A DNA stretch of 12,938 nucleotides from Pseudodesulfovibrio sp. GTDB lineage: Bacteria > Desulfobacterota > Desulfovibrionia > Desulfovibrionales > Desulfovibrionaceae. Shown here one piece after another: positions 7,684 through 12,938 of the stretch; the first letter of the stretch is position 1; each line of letters begins with the position of its first letter. A program made the translations under genes and the position numbers. Location of the stretch: the NCBI GenBank assembly GCA_022712815.1, contig JAFLJW010000293.1:1-12938 (forward strand), read 5' to 3'. The notes beneath the pieces were generated by a model. That model ran no database searches, was not told the DNA's origin, and saw only the letters and a list, made by a program, of their open reading frames with translations.

Positions 7684-8867
7684 GTGGTTGCTCCCGCGAG
7701 ACCGTCATCGTTCTTTGCGGTCTTCTTCCTGAACAGGGAGGCAAACGGCAGAGAGAACCCCTTCCTGACCTTCTTCTTTTCTGCACCCATATCTCTGGCC
7801 ATGCGCACAATCGCCTTGGAGGCCAAAGACTTCGGGTAGGCTATGACAAGGGGAGTACCCTGATTGATGGAAGACAAGGACGAATCACTGTCTTCCGGGA
7901 TAATCCAGGTGATATCCCTGTCCAGAACCGCGGAGGCCTCGGCAATACCGATGGTCGAGTTCTTCGTGACCCGGTTGGCAATGAGCTTGATCCGTCTTTC
8001 CCCGTTCGGGTCCTGAGACCGGATGGACTCCATGAGCCGGGATGTACGGGCCAGACAAGGCAGGGTCAGTTGCATGGCAACCAGGATGGAATCAGCTTGC
8101 TCGATTTCCTTGGGCAGGGTTTCGTCATGGGGATAGGAAGTGTCCACCACCACATAATCATAATTGTAGCGGAGTTGCTCAAGGATCATGAAGAGGGTGT
8201 GGTCCTCCGGCCTCTCGGAACCGGAAGGTCCGGGCAGGACATGCAGACCGGATTCATGCTCGGCCACCACGCTGCGCAGGTAGGTGGAATCGAGCCGGGA
8301 GATATCTTCCGTAAGATTTCCCCAAGTATAGTCATACTTGAGATCCAGAAAATAGGAGACCTCCCCTGCCGGACGCCTGAGGTCCAGCAGAAGAGTCTTG
8401 CCCGGTTCAAACGAATTCAAGGTGCAGGCCAGACTCACGGCAAGGGTGGATGCACCAAGCCCGGACTTGCTGCCCAGCAGGGTAAAGATCTTGCCCTTCC
8501 CGCTTTCGTCAACGTCCAGACTGCTACGCATGGCCGTGCGCATTATTGCAGCCCGAAAATCTTTCTCTTCCACCGGATATCGAAGGAATTCCCTGATGCC
8601 GCTACGCATGGCCCGGATCAGGATTTCAGAGTCGGCATGGCTCCCGGCCAGATAGACATCCTCGGCCTGACCAGATTCAAGGGCCTGGATGATATGCGGC
8701 AGGTCTTCATCGACCGTGTCGCCCGGTTCGTAGATGAGTACGCCCATTTCGTCCGCGCCCTCATCCATGAGCCGGACCATGTAATTGTCCGCGATCATCT
8801 GCTCGATGCGCTTGCGCTGTTCCGTATCGTTCAAGGCCAGTGTGACTGGTATGACTCTGTTATTCAT
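7680..8867 (-). CDS. tadZ: Tad pilus localisation protein TadZ/CpaE (ParA/MinD-like)
   Basis: The product is 395 residues. Residues about 1-115 form an atypical receiver-like domain without the acceptor Asp (VLIYEPG at that strand), followed by a ParA/MinD-type ATPase domain (about 125-360). The P-loop is GSKSGLGAST (132-141): the signature lysine is kept (Lys135), but the second P-loop lysine is Ala139, as is common in TadZ/CpaE proteins. Asp162 in LLLDL and Asp242 in YVVVDTSYP fit the switch and Walker B positions. The C-terminal 35 residues are basic (MGAEKKKVRKG, FRKKTAK). TadZ proteins mark the pole or site where Tad pili are built and recruit other Tad proteins. It starts 23 bases after the small membrane gene, behind GGGGA, and its stop overlaps the tadA start. 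Confidence 0.93.
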   Translation of the reverse strand: MNNRVIPVTLALNDTEQRKRIEQMIADNYMVRLMDEGADEMGVLIYEPGDTVDEDLPHIIQALESGQAEDVYLAGSHADSEILIRAMRSGIREFLRYPVEEKDFRAAIMRTAMRSSLDVDESGKGKIFTLLGSKSGLGASTLAVSLACTLNSFEPGKTLLLDLRRPAGEVSYFLDLKYDYTWGNLTEDISRLDSTYLRSVVAEHESGLHVLPGPSGSERPEDHTLFMILEQLRYNYDYVVVDTSYPHDETLPKEIEQADSILVAMQLTLPCLARTSRLMESIRSQDPNGERRIKLIANRVTKNSTIGIAEASAVLDRDITWIIPEDSDSSLSSINQGTPLVIAYPKSLASKAIVRMARDMGAEKKKVRKGFSLPFASLFRKKTAKNDDGLAGATT

Positions 8868-8890
8868 GGTTCCCCTTTCCCCTGTTTCCT

Positions 8891-9046
8891 CTACCTGACC
8901 TGCATGACGGAACGGACCAGCGACCCGCCGTCTTCCCCATACGGCCAGAGACTGTCAAACAACACAAAATCCAGAATCAGAACGATCAGCATCACGAAAA
9001 TAAGAACCAGCTCACGCCAGTATTCGAATTTCTCATGGAGTTCCAT
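8891..9046 (-). CDS. 51-aa single-pass membrane protein within the Tad operon
   Basis: This short gene starts at ATG 9046, which overlaps the stop of the lipoprotein gene as TGATG, with GGAGG seven bases upstream; it ends in TAG at 8893-8891. The product begins MELHEKFEYWRELVLIFVML and continues with a hydrophobic run to about residue 31, then DSLWPYGEDGG and a short basic tail ending VRSVMQVR. That gives one membrane segment (about 12-30), a charged amphipathic N-terminus and a small polar tail. The strong ribosome site, overlap and unbroken operon position argue that it is real. I do not recognise the family. It could be a small inner-membrane partner of the secretin, TadZ or the TadB/TadC platform; this is inferred from context only. 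Confidence 0.75.
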   Translation of the reverse strand: MELHEKFEYWRELVLIFVMLIVLILDFVLFDSLWPYGEDGGSLVRSVMQVR

Positions 9047-9324
9047 CACTGACCCTCCACGACACCAAAGGTCGAACCTGTCTGCCGTTCTGCTTTATCT
9101 ATGGGTCCGCTTTGATATTTCTCTACGACCTTGGCCGCGTATCGACCGTCCAGACCGACAACCGGAGCATCGGTTCCGGCTTCGGGATTGGCGGTCTGGC
9201 TGCGAACAGCCATGCGCACCGAGCTGCCAAACGGCGGGGTCGTCTCTTCTGCCTCGAACATTGTGCCGCATCCCGCCTGAAGCATGATGCCCACTATCGC
9301 GATATAAATGAGTAGATTCTGCAT
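9046..9324 (-). CDS. Small Tad-operon lipoprotein (CpaD-like position)
   Basis: The product is 92 residues from ATG 9324, chosen because GGAGGAACC precedes it and it opens a lipoprotein signal (MQNLLIYIAIVGIMLQAGC, lipid Cys19). The longer frame from 9423 would overlap cpaC and bury the signal. The mature part contains PPFGSSVRMAVRSQTANPEAG and GLDGRYAAKVVEKYQSG. From memory, this pattern (FG-SVR, Q-NP, then DG-A with a K-Y or R-Y ending) resembles short lipoproteins and CpaD C-termini in other Tad loci, but it needs a profile search. It is probably outer-membrane anchored and helps the CpaC secretin, as its position directly after cpaC (22-base gap) suggests. It is coupled by TGATG to the next small gene. 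Confidence 0.8.
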   Translation of the reverse strand: MQNLLIYIAIVGIMLQAGCGTMFEAEETTPPFGSSVRMAVRSQTANPEAGTDAPVVGLDGRYAAKVVEKYQSGPIDKAERQTGSTFGVVEGQ

Positions 9325-9346
9325 GGTTCCTCCTGTTGCTTGCGCT

Positions 9347-10771
9347 CTATTTGGGCCAGGAATGGCCGAAGTCGCCGTCAAATCCAGTCTCGGGACGAAC
9401 CACGGTTCCGGGTTCTGCGGCATTATCCCTGATTTGAGACACCTGATTCGGCCTGTCCCCGCGACCTTCCAGCAGACCCATTATATAAAATTCAGAATCG
9501 TCCGGTTCCTTGAAGCCGTCAGTGGGCAAGGTCTGGTGATCCATATCCACGGGCTTGGCAAGATGAGCGGTGACCAGAACCACAAGCTCTGTCTTGTTGC
9601 TGGCAAACTCCTTGCTGCTGAACAGGCTGCCGAGAACAGGGATCTCTCCCAGTCCCGGGAACTTTTGGGAATTTTCCTTCATGATATCACTGATAAGCCC
9701 GGCAATGACAAAGCTTTGCCCATCGGCCAGTTGAATGACGGTATTGGCACGTCGAGTGGAAATTGTGGGAATTTCGTAACCACCGACAGACAGAGCCTTG
9801 GAGTAATCGAGTTCAGACACCTCGGGGTTCACCTGAAGATTGATCATACCTGAACTCATGACCGTGGCCGAGAACTTGAGACCTATGCCGTAAGGCTTGA
9901 ACTCAATGCCCACAGCACCCAAGGCACCGGGCATGGGGATGGGAACTTCGCCGCCCACCAGAAATTCGGCGGATTCGCCGGACACACAGGTCAGATTCGG
10001 CTCAGCGAGCATGCGGACAAGTCCATTGGCCTTGAGCGCGTCGATCATGCCGACAATGGTGGTAGAACCACTTTTATACCCACCAGTGAAATTGATCTTG
10101 TCGGTCAATTCATGGATTTTGTCAGTGGCATTGTATTTGGTTAAATTATTGATGATGGAATAGACGGAAAAATTGCTGCCCATGGCCGCAAAGTTGATGC
10201 CCAGCCGCTTGGTCACCGAACGCGACATCTCGGCCACACGGACCTCCAGCATGACCTGCTGAATCCCATCCACGCGGAGAAGATTGACGACCTTTCCCGG
10301 GGCCTCGGCCTCGGCCAGCGAGATAACCGAAGTCAGGCTTGAGGCGTTGCTCACATAGCCGGACAAGGTAATGGAATCGCCCGAGCTCATGACCCTGACA
10401 TTCTCTTCACCCGGCAGAATATCGTGAATCATCCTCTTGAGGCGTGTGACATCAGGGGTGACCACGATGTCATACACATCACTCACCCGCTTGCCGGTCC
10501 ACAGCGTCATGGTGGTCGAGCCGAGTTCATTGGCAGTGATGTATATTTGGCGAGGCGAGATGATAACGATGGAGGCCACGGTAGTTGATGCCAGAGAAAT
10601 CCGGCTCACATTGGTATCGGTATTGATGATAACGGACTTGCCGACCACCATGGAAACAACTTCCGGGGCTGAGGTCTGCAAGACCTTGGCTTGTACTGTA
10701 GTCGCGCTGAAAATAATCAGGCAGGCTGCCAGCAGGCACACTGTTTTCTGTATGGAGCGTTCACACTTCAT
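9347..10771 (-). CDS. cpaC: Tad pilus secretin CpaC/RcpA
   Basis: The product is 474 residues with a Sec signal peptide (1-28, ending TTVQA). An N-terminal pilus-assembly domain (about 35-105: VVGKSVIINTD, RISLAS, ANELGSTTMTLW) is followed by a BON-like domain (about 110-168), then VMLEVRVAEMSRS and the secretin core (about 240-405: LAEPNLTCVSGESAEFLVGG, EVPIPMPG, IPVLGSLFSSKEF, TELVVLVTAHL). It forms the outer-membrane channel through which the Flp fibre exits. A 70-residue tail follows the secretin core and contains EFYIMGLLEGRGD. The start lies behind AGGAG, which overlaps the stop of cpaB (TAGGAGA), so translation is probably coupled. The family is certain and the length is typical. Confidence 0.95.
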   Translation of the reverse strand: MKCERSIQKTVCLLAACLIIFSATTVQAKVLQTSAPEVVSMVVGKSVIINTDTNVSRISLASTTVASIVIISPRQIYITANELGSTTMTLWTGKRVSDVYDIVVTPDVTRLKRMIHDILPGEENVRVMSSGDSITLSGYVSNASSLTSVISLAEAEAPGKVVNLLRVDGIQQVMLEVRVAEMSRSVTKRLGINFAAMGSNFSVYSIINNLTKYNATDKIHELTDKINFTGGYKSGSTTIVGMIDALKANGLVRMLAEPNLTCVSGESAEFLVGGEVPIPMPGALGAVGIEFKPYGIGLKFSATVMSSGMINLQVNPEVSELDYSKALSVGGYEIPTISTRRANTVIQLADGQSFVIAGLISDIMKENSQKFPGLGEIPVLGSLFSSKEFASNKTELVVLVTAHLAKPVDMDHQTLPTDGFKEPDDSEFYIMGLLEGRGDRPNQVSQIRDNAAEPGTVVRPETGFDGDFGHSWPK

Positions 10772-10781
10772 GACGTTTCTC

Positions 10782-11594
10782 CTAAAACCTGACCGACGAT
10801 CTGGTTCCGCCGGTAATGACTTCTACCCTGGTCCGAGTCTTGCGGGATCTGGCCTTGGCCTTGGGGCGCAGGGCGGCCAGAGTTCTGGGGACATCAGAGC
10901 CGGTGGTCAGGATGTTTTCCGTGTCCTGCTCGTTGCGAAGGGCGAAATGGAGCGTTCCCTGCGAGGCGGCAAGGGCCAGCAGCTCGCTCTGCTTCGGCGT
11001 CAGTTCCAGAGTGTAGACATCCACTGAGGCGACCTGACCTTCCTCGTCCGGGGCCTGAAGCTGAGTGCCGGTGGCGATAATCTTGATCTGCTCAAGCACG
11101 AGCTTGGTCACAGGATTTTCCTTCTGGCCCACGGTCATGGAGACCATGACGTCAACCCGATCACCTGGGCGAACAAAACCGGACAGCCCCATGACAGCGT
11201 TGCCCTTGACGGCCATGGCCCGCTTGCCCGGCTCGATGAGAGCACTGACTCCACCACCAAGAACTGATTCATCGGCGAGCTTCATGGCAGTTACGGCCTC
11301 GTTGGTGCCGACATTGACGCTGAGTACCCGACCCGCCAATTTGGCAGGATCGGAAAATGCGCCCGAAGGGCGGGAGGCGATGGTATAGTTGCGAACCTCA
11401 ATCATCTCTTCCGTCAACTTCACGCCGCGCTTCATGTCTACCTTGGCAACAACAACCGGGATGGTGTCGGCAGCCTTTTGAACTGCCACCTTTCCGTTCA
11501 CGCTGCTGGTCCAGTTGAAAATCAACACACCGGCCACGAGTGCGAGAAGAAGCGAAAGACCGATCTGGACAAGGGCTCTTGTGGATTTACTCAT
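10782..11594 (-). CDS. cpaB: Tad pilus assembly protein CpaB/RcpC
   Basis: The product is 270 residues. One N-terminal membrane anchor (about 8-27) leads to a SAF domain (about 46-108: VVVAKVDMKRGVKL, AGRVLSVNVGTNEAV) and the CpaB/RcpC C-terminal domain (about 120-222: GKRAMAVKGNAVMGLSGFVR, PGDRVDVM, IKIIATGTQL, LTPKQSELLALAASQGTLHF). A basic linker with KAKARSRKTRTRVEVITG ends the protein. It is a periplasmic, inner-membrane-anchored protein that supports the secretin; SAF folds are often linked to sugar or peptidoglycan binding. It starts behind AGGAGC, 12 bases after tadV, and its stop codon is part of the cpaC ribosome site. Confidence 0.93.
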   Translation of the reverse strand: MSKSTRALVQIGLSLLLALVAGVLIFNWTSSVNGKVAVQKAADTIPVVVAKVDMKRGVKLTEEMIEVRNYTIASRPSGAFSDPAKLAGRVLSVNVGTNEAVTAMKLADESVLGGGVSALIEPGKRAMAVKGNAVMGLSGFVRPGDRVDVMVSMTVGQKENPVTKLVLEQIKIIATGTQLQAPDEEGQVASVDVYTLELTPKQSELLALAASQGTLHFALRNEQDTENILTTGSDVPRTLAALRPKAKARSRKTRTRVEVITGGTRSSVRF

Positions 11595-11606
11595 GATCTC
11601 GCTCCT

Positions 11607-12155
11607 TTAGTAGCTGCCGCAGATTGAACCGGTCTGCATGGCATGAAGGACCATGGCCACGCCTGTTCCCGTAGCGATGGCAACGCCGTAGCACAACCGA
11701 GGCAGGGCCTGCCCGGTGGGTACGGGAGCAAAATTGAACCTCTTGGTGGCGATAAAAACCAAAAAAGTATTGGCGACATTGGTCAGGATGATCTTCAAGT
11801 ATTTTCTGTTAACCAGCAGGACACCCAGGGCGTACACGCCACCGGCGATGCAGGTGAACAAAAACGCGGTAAGGGTGGTGGTAGTTCCAAGCCAAGCCCC
11901 TACTCCGGCCATGAGCTTCACATCTCCGGCACCCATCACGCCCATAAAATACGGAATGGCCATGGCAATGAAACCAAGAGCGAACCCGCCACCTGCGAGC
12001 TTCAATCCGTCAAGGCCGCCAACGAGGGTATGTGCAACAAGCCCGGTCAAGATGAGCGGGAAGGTCAGCCAGTTTGGTATACGCTGACTACGGATGTCTG
12101 TGATGGTTGCGATCAGCAAGGCTGCTGAGAGCGTTAGGATGACGAATAATTCCAT
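11607..12155 (-). CDS. tadV: Prepilin peptidase TadV/CpaA (A24 aspartic protease)
   Basis: The product is 182 residues from ATG 12155, which follows GGGGGAACC and opens directly into the first membrane helix. The ATG at 12245 lies inside the intergenic hairpin and would add 30 polar residues before the helix, so it is rejected. About six hydrophobic segments are seen. The two catalytic aspartates are Asp20 in TDIRSQRIPNW and Asp78 in GVMGAGDVKLM, the pattern of family A24 peptidases. It cuts the Flp prepilin after Gly in the inner membrane. Its length fits the short TadV/CpaA type without an N-methylation domain. It is separated from flp by about 150 bases that carry a strong hairpin. Confidence 0.93.
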   Translation of the reverse strand: MELFVILTLSAALLIATITDIRSQRIPNWLTFPLILTGLVAHTLVGGLDGLKLAGGGFALGFIAMAIPYFMGVMGAGDVKLMAGVGAWLGTTTTLTAFLFTCIAGGVYALGVLLVNRKYLKIILTNVANTFLVFIATKRFNFAPVPTGQALPRLCYGVAIATGTGVAMVLHAMQTGSICGSY

Positions 12156-12216
12156 GGTTCCCCCGATGGTTGCCAATTCAAGCCGACTTGTCTGTTTCCG
12201 CTTTCCCTCGGAGACA

Positions 12217-12255
12217 GAATCGGGGCTGGCGGGACCATCCCGCAAGCCCCGATTC
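12217..12255 (-). promoter_or_regulatory. Strong hairpin in the flp-tadV intergenic region (mRNA stability or partial stop)
   Basis: Arms 12217-12234 and 12238-12255 pair at 17 of 18 positions around a three-base loop. On the minus strand (transcribed direction) no U-run follows, so it is not a normal intrinsic terminator. Its place after the pilin gene and before the rest of the operon fits a 3' end that protects a short, abundant flp message, or a weak terminator that lowers downstream expression. The function is inferred. The rest of this 152-base gap (12156-12307) has no open frame of note. Confidence 0.7.
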
Positions 12256-12307
12256 GGCTGCTCTGGCTGCTTCCGTTAAACGGTTTTAGCTTTTTTGTCT
12301 GACCTGC

Positions 12308-12493
12308 TTACTCAGTAGCAGTAGCAGTAGCTGCGGCCATCTTCTTTTCGATGAATTCAAAGGTATCGACAACCTGGTCGCCAAGGGCCTTGGTTGCGAC
12401 AACGATTCCGGCTGCGATCAGGGCTGCGATCAGACCGTACTCAATGGCGGTTGCGCCTTCTTCATCCATGATAAGATTCATCAACTTGGTCAT
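12308..12493 (-). CDS. flp: Flp-type major pilin prepilin
   Basis: The product is 61 residues. A short leader MTKLMNLIMDEEG is followed by ATAIEYGLIAALIAAGIVVA, the Flp hallmark: cleavage is expected after Gly13, leaving Ala14 first, with the Glu-Tyr pair at 18-19 (mature +5/+6). The hydrophobic helix runs to about residue 37 and a polar tail ends in Ala-Thr repeats (ATATATE). The mature pilin of about 48 residues is normal for the family. The start is preceded by AGGAGAATTAAA. It is the first gene after the sigma-54 promoter and is expected to be the most highly expressed. The peptidase that would process it is the next gene. Confidence 0.96.
   Translation of the reverse strand: MTKLMNLIMDEEGATAIEYGLIAALIAAGIVVATKALGDQVVDTFEFIEKKMAAATATATE
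12314..12331 (-). repeat. Three tandem copies of a 6-bp unit in the pilin tail
   Basis: AGTAGC is repeated three times on the plus strand, read as GCTACT in the gene and giving Ala-Thr three times just before the final Glu and stop. The unit is six bases, so gain or loss of copies would change the pilin tail by two residues without shifting the frame. Confidence 0.8.
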
Positions 12494-12545
12494 TTTAATT
12501 CTCCTTGGTTTTTCAAAATCTGAAATTTGTTTTCGGGCAAGTTTT

Positions 12546-12617
12546 CATCAGCCACGCCACCAATAAAGCAACCGGTGTGCCACTTTGAAGAAGCATCAGC
12601 GAAGCAACCGACCAATA
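12546..12617. repeat. Duplicated short words around the sigma-54 promoter
   Basis: Three words occur twice: CATCAGC (12546-12552, 12594-12600), ACCAATA (12559-12565, 12611-12617) and AAGCAACCG (12566-12574, 12602-12610). In the first set ACCAATA directly precedes AAGCAACCG; in the second the order is reversed. The second set lacks the GTGCCA half of the sigma-54 element, so it is not a second promoter. No function is assigned. Confidence 0.5.
12567..12582 (-). promoter_or_regulatory. Sigma-54 (RpoN) promoter of the flp-tad operon
   Basis: On the minus strand the sequence is TGGCAC-ACCGG-TTGCT. The -24 GG and -12 GC are separated by exactly ten bases, and the match to the TGGCAC-N5-TTGCW consensus is complete. 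The predicted transcription start is near 12556, leaving a leader of about 63 bases before the flp ATG at 12493, which includes the AGGAG ribosome site. This kind of promoter needs an ATP-using enhancer-binding protein for opening, which makes the paired palindromes upstream meaningful. Confidence 0.85.
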
Positions 12618-12623
12618 GCTTGG

Positions 12624-12648
12624 AATAATTGAATATATTTTTTTAAAA
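12624..12648. promoter_or_regulatory. AT-rich tract between promoter and upstream operators (possible bend)
   Basis: This stretch is almost only A and T, with a run of eight T, and lies between the sigma-54 element and the two palindromes. In sigma-54 systems this space often bends, helped by IHF. I could not find a convincing full IHF consensus, so only the composition is observed. Confidence 0.35.
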
Positions 12649-12686
12649 GGGCATGAATGAATAGAGACAGACCAACTGGAAAACAT

Positions 12687-12711
12687 CTTAATCCATTAAT
12701 TATGGACTAAG
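12687..12711. promoter_or_regulatory. Palindromic upstream operator 1 (TCCAT-N5-ATGGA)
   Basis: The core TCCAT-TAATT-ATGGA (12692-12706) is extended by CTTA on the left (12687-12690) and TAAG on the right (12708-12711). This makes a 25-base inverted repeat with nine of ten arm positions paired. Its centre is about 143 bases upstream of the predicted flp start, a usual distance for an enhancer-binding-protein site. The same core recurs at 12773-12787. Confidence 0.65.
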
Positions 12712-12772
12712 AGTAAAGGACAGAGCCTCATGCAACCCAAAGATTTAATGTAATTTCAGCTAGATATAAAGA

Positions 12773-12787
12773 TCCATAAAAAATGGA
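12773..12787. promoter_or_regulatory. Palindromic upstream operator 2 (TCCAT-N5-ATGGA)
   Basis: TCCAT-AAAAA-ATGGA repeats the same ten arm bases and the same five-base gap as operator 1. The centres are 81 bases apart. It lies about 224 bases upstream of the predicted flp start and about 123 bases upstream of the divergent ATG at 12910, so it could serve either gene. The rest of 12494-12909 has no open frame that I can support. Confidence 0.65.
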
Positions 12788-12909
12788 ATCAACCTCAAAA
12801 CGAAATAAACCGCTGAAAATAGAGCTTTGAAAAAACTACAGGCAAACCAAACTTGGATTAGCGACCGGTTTTGCTGTACACTTCCCGAAAAAGAACAAAG
12901 GACGGAAAT

Positions 12910-12938
12910 ATGAAAAAAGTTCGTTTCGGCATCCTCAG
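12910..12938 (+). CDS. Start of a divergent gene (nine codons in window)
   Basis: An ATG at 12910 follows AAGGACGG with normal spacing and reads MKKVRFGIL before the window ends. The frame is open to the edge. It is divergent from the Tad operon and shares its upstream region. The product cannot be identified from nine residues; a regulator of the operon would be a common arrangement, but that is a guess. Confidence 0.5.

Noticed and set aside
6664..7839. Plus-strand open frame (391 codons) opposite tadA
   Set aside because: The minus strand carries intact Walker A, Walker B and His boxes; the plus frame shows no protein family features.
7593..9287. Long plus-strand open frame (564 codons) opposite tadZ and neighbours
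   Set aside because: It crosses several minus-strand genes with full motifs and has no domain pattern, so it is an antisense artefact.
9324..9423. Upstream ATG extension of the 92-aa lipoprotein
   Set aside because: It overlaps the end of cpaC by 77 bases and would place 33 residues before a typical lipoprotein signal.
12155..12245. Upstream ATG extension of tadV by 30 residues
   Set aside because: The extension lies in the intergenic hairpin and is polar, whereas ATG 12155 has a purine-rich ribosome site and begins at the first membrane helix.
12602..12617. Second sigma-54-like -12 half (AGCAACCG) upstream of the main promoter
   Set aside because: The required GTGCCA half at the correct distance is absent, so it is not a promoter.
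12853..12880. Possible sigma-70 promoter for the divergent gene (TTGGAT, 16 bases, TGTACA)
   Set aside because: The match to both hexamers is weak and the spacing is short; it is too common a pattern to report as a feature.
1..12938. CRISPR array, tRNA, rRNA, insertion sequence or phage genes
   Set aside because: No regularly spaced repeats, no RNA gene folds and no transposase or integrase motifs were seen in any frame.

Overview
This window is a Tad/Flp pilus (tight adherence, type IVc pilus) gene cluster on the minus strand, flanked by signalling genes. The organism looks like a Gram-negative, moderately GC-rich bacterium: there is an outer-membrane secretin, two lipoproteins and a SPOR domain. 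The mix of a long PAS-type hybrid histidine kinase, an HD-GYP C-terminus and stacked GC-rich hairpins in an intergenic region suggests a Desulfovibrionales-like member of the Desulfobacterota. This placement is an impression from gene style, not a measured result.

Layout, left to right. The 3' end of an HD-GYP phosphodiesterase gene lies at 3-455 (+), followed by a 28-bp perfect inverted repeat that can terminate transcription from both sides. A patch of three small hairpins (557-613) then follows. A hybrid histidine kinase occupies 645-2795 (-); I start it at a TTG codon because the longer ATG-started frame would run through the terminator of the pilus operon. Next, read leftwards from the right end, is the Tad operon: flp pilin (12493-12308), prepilin peptidase tadV/cpaA, cpaB/rcpC, secretin cpaC/rcpA, a 92-aa lipoprotein, a 51-aa membrane protein, tadZ/cpaE, ATPase tadA/cpaF, tadB, tadC, and a TPR-SPOR lipoprotein in the tadD position. 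An intrinsic terminator at 2890-2938 closes it. Most junctions are tight: ATGA or TGATG overlaps, or Shine-Dalgarno sequences that overlap the previous stop codon.

The control region lies right of flp. At 12567-12582 there is an exact sigma-54 promoter on the minus strand (TGGCAC-N5-TTGCT, with GG and GC ten bases apart). About 140 and 225 bases upstream of the predicted start there are two copies of the same palindrome, TCCAT-N5-ATGGA. This is the layout expected for an enhancer-binding-protein-activated operon. A divergent gene begins at 12910 (+), but only nine codons are inside the window.

How the parts work together: the prepilin is processed by TadV and assembled by the TadA-TadB-TadC motor, which is positioned by TadZ. 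The fibre exits through the CpaC secretin, supported by CpaB and lipoproteins. The least usual elements are the C-terminal SPOR domain on the TadD-like protein, the 51-aa single-pass membrane protein coupled to the small lipoprotein, the absence of TadE/TadF minor pilins from this cluster, and the paired operator upstream of the sigma-54 promoter.
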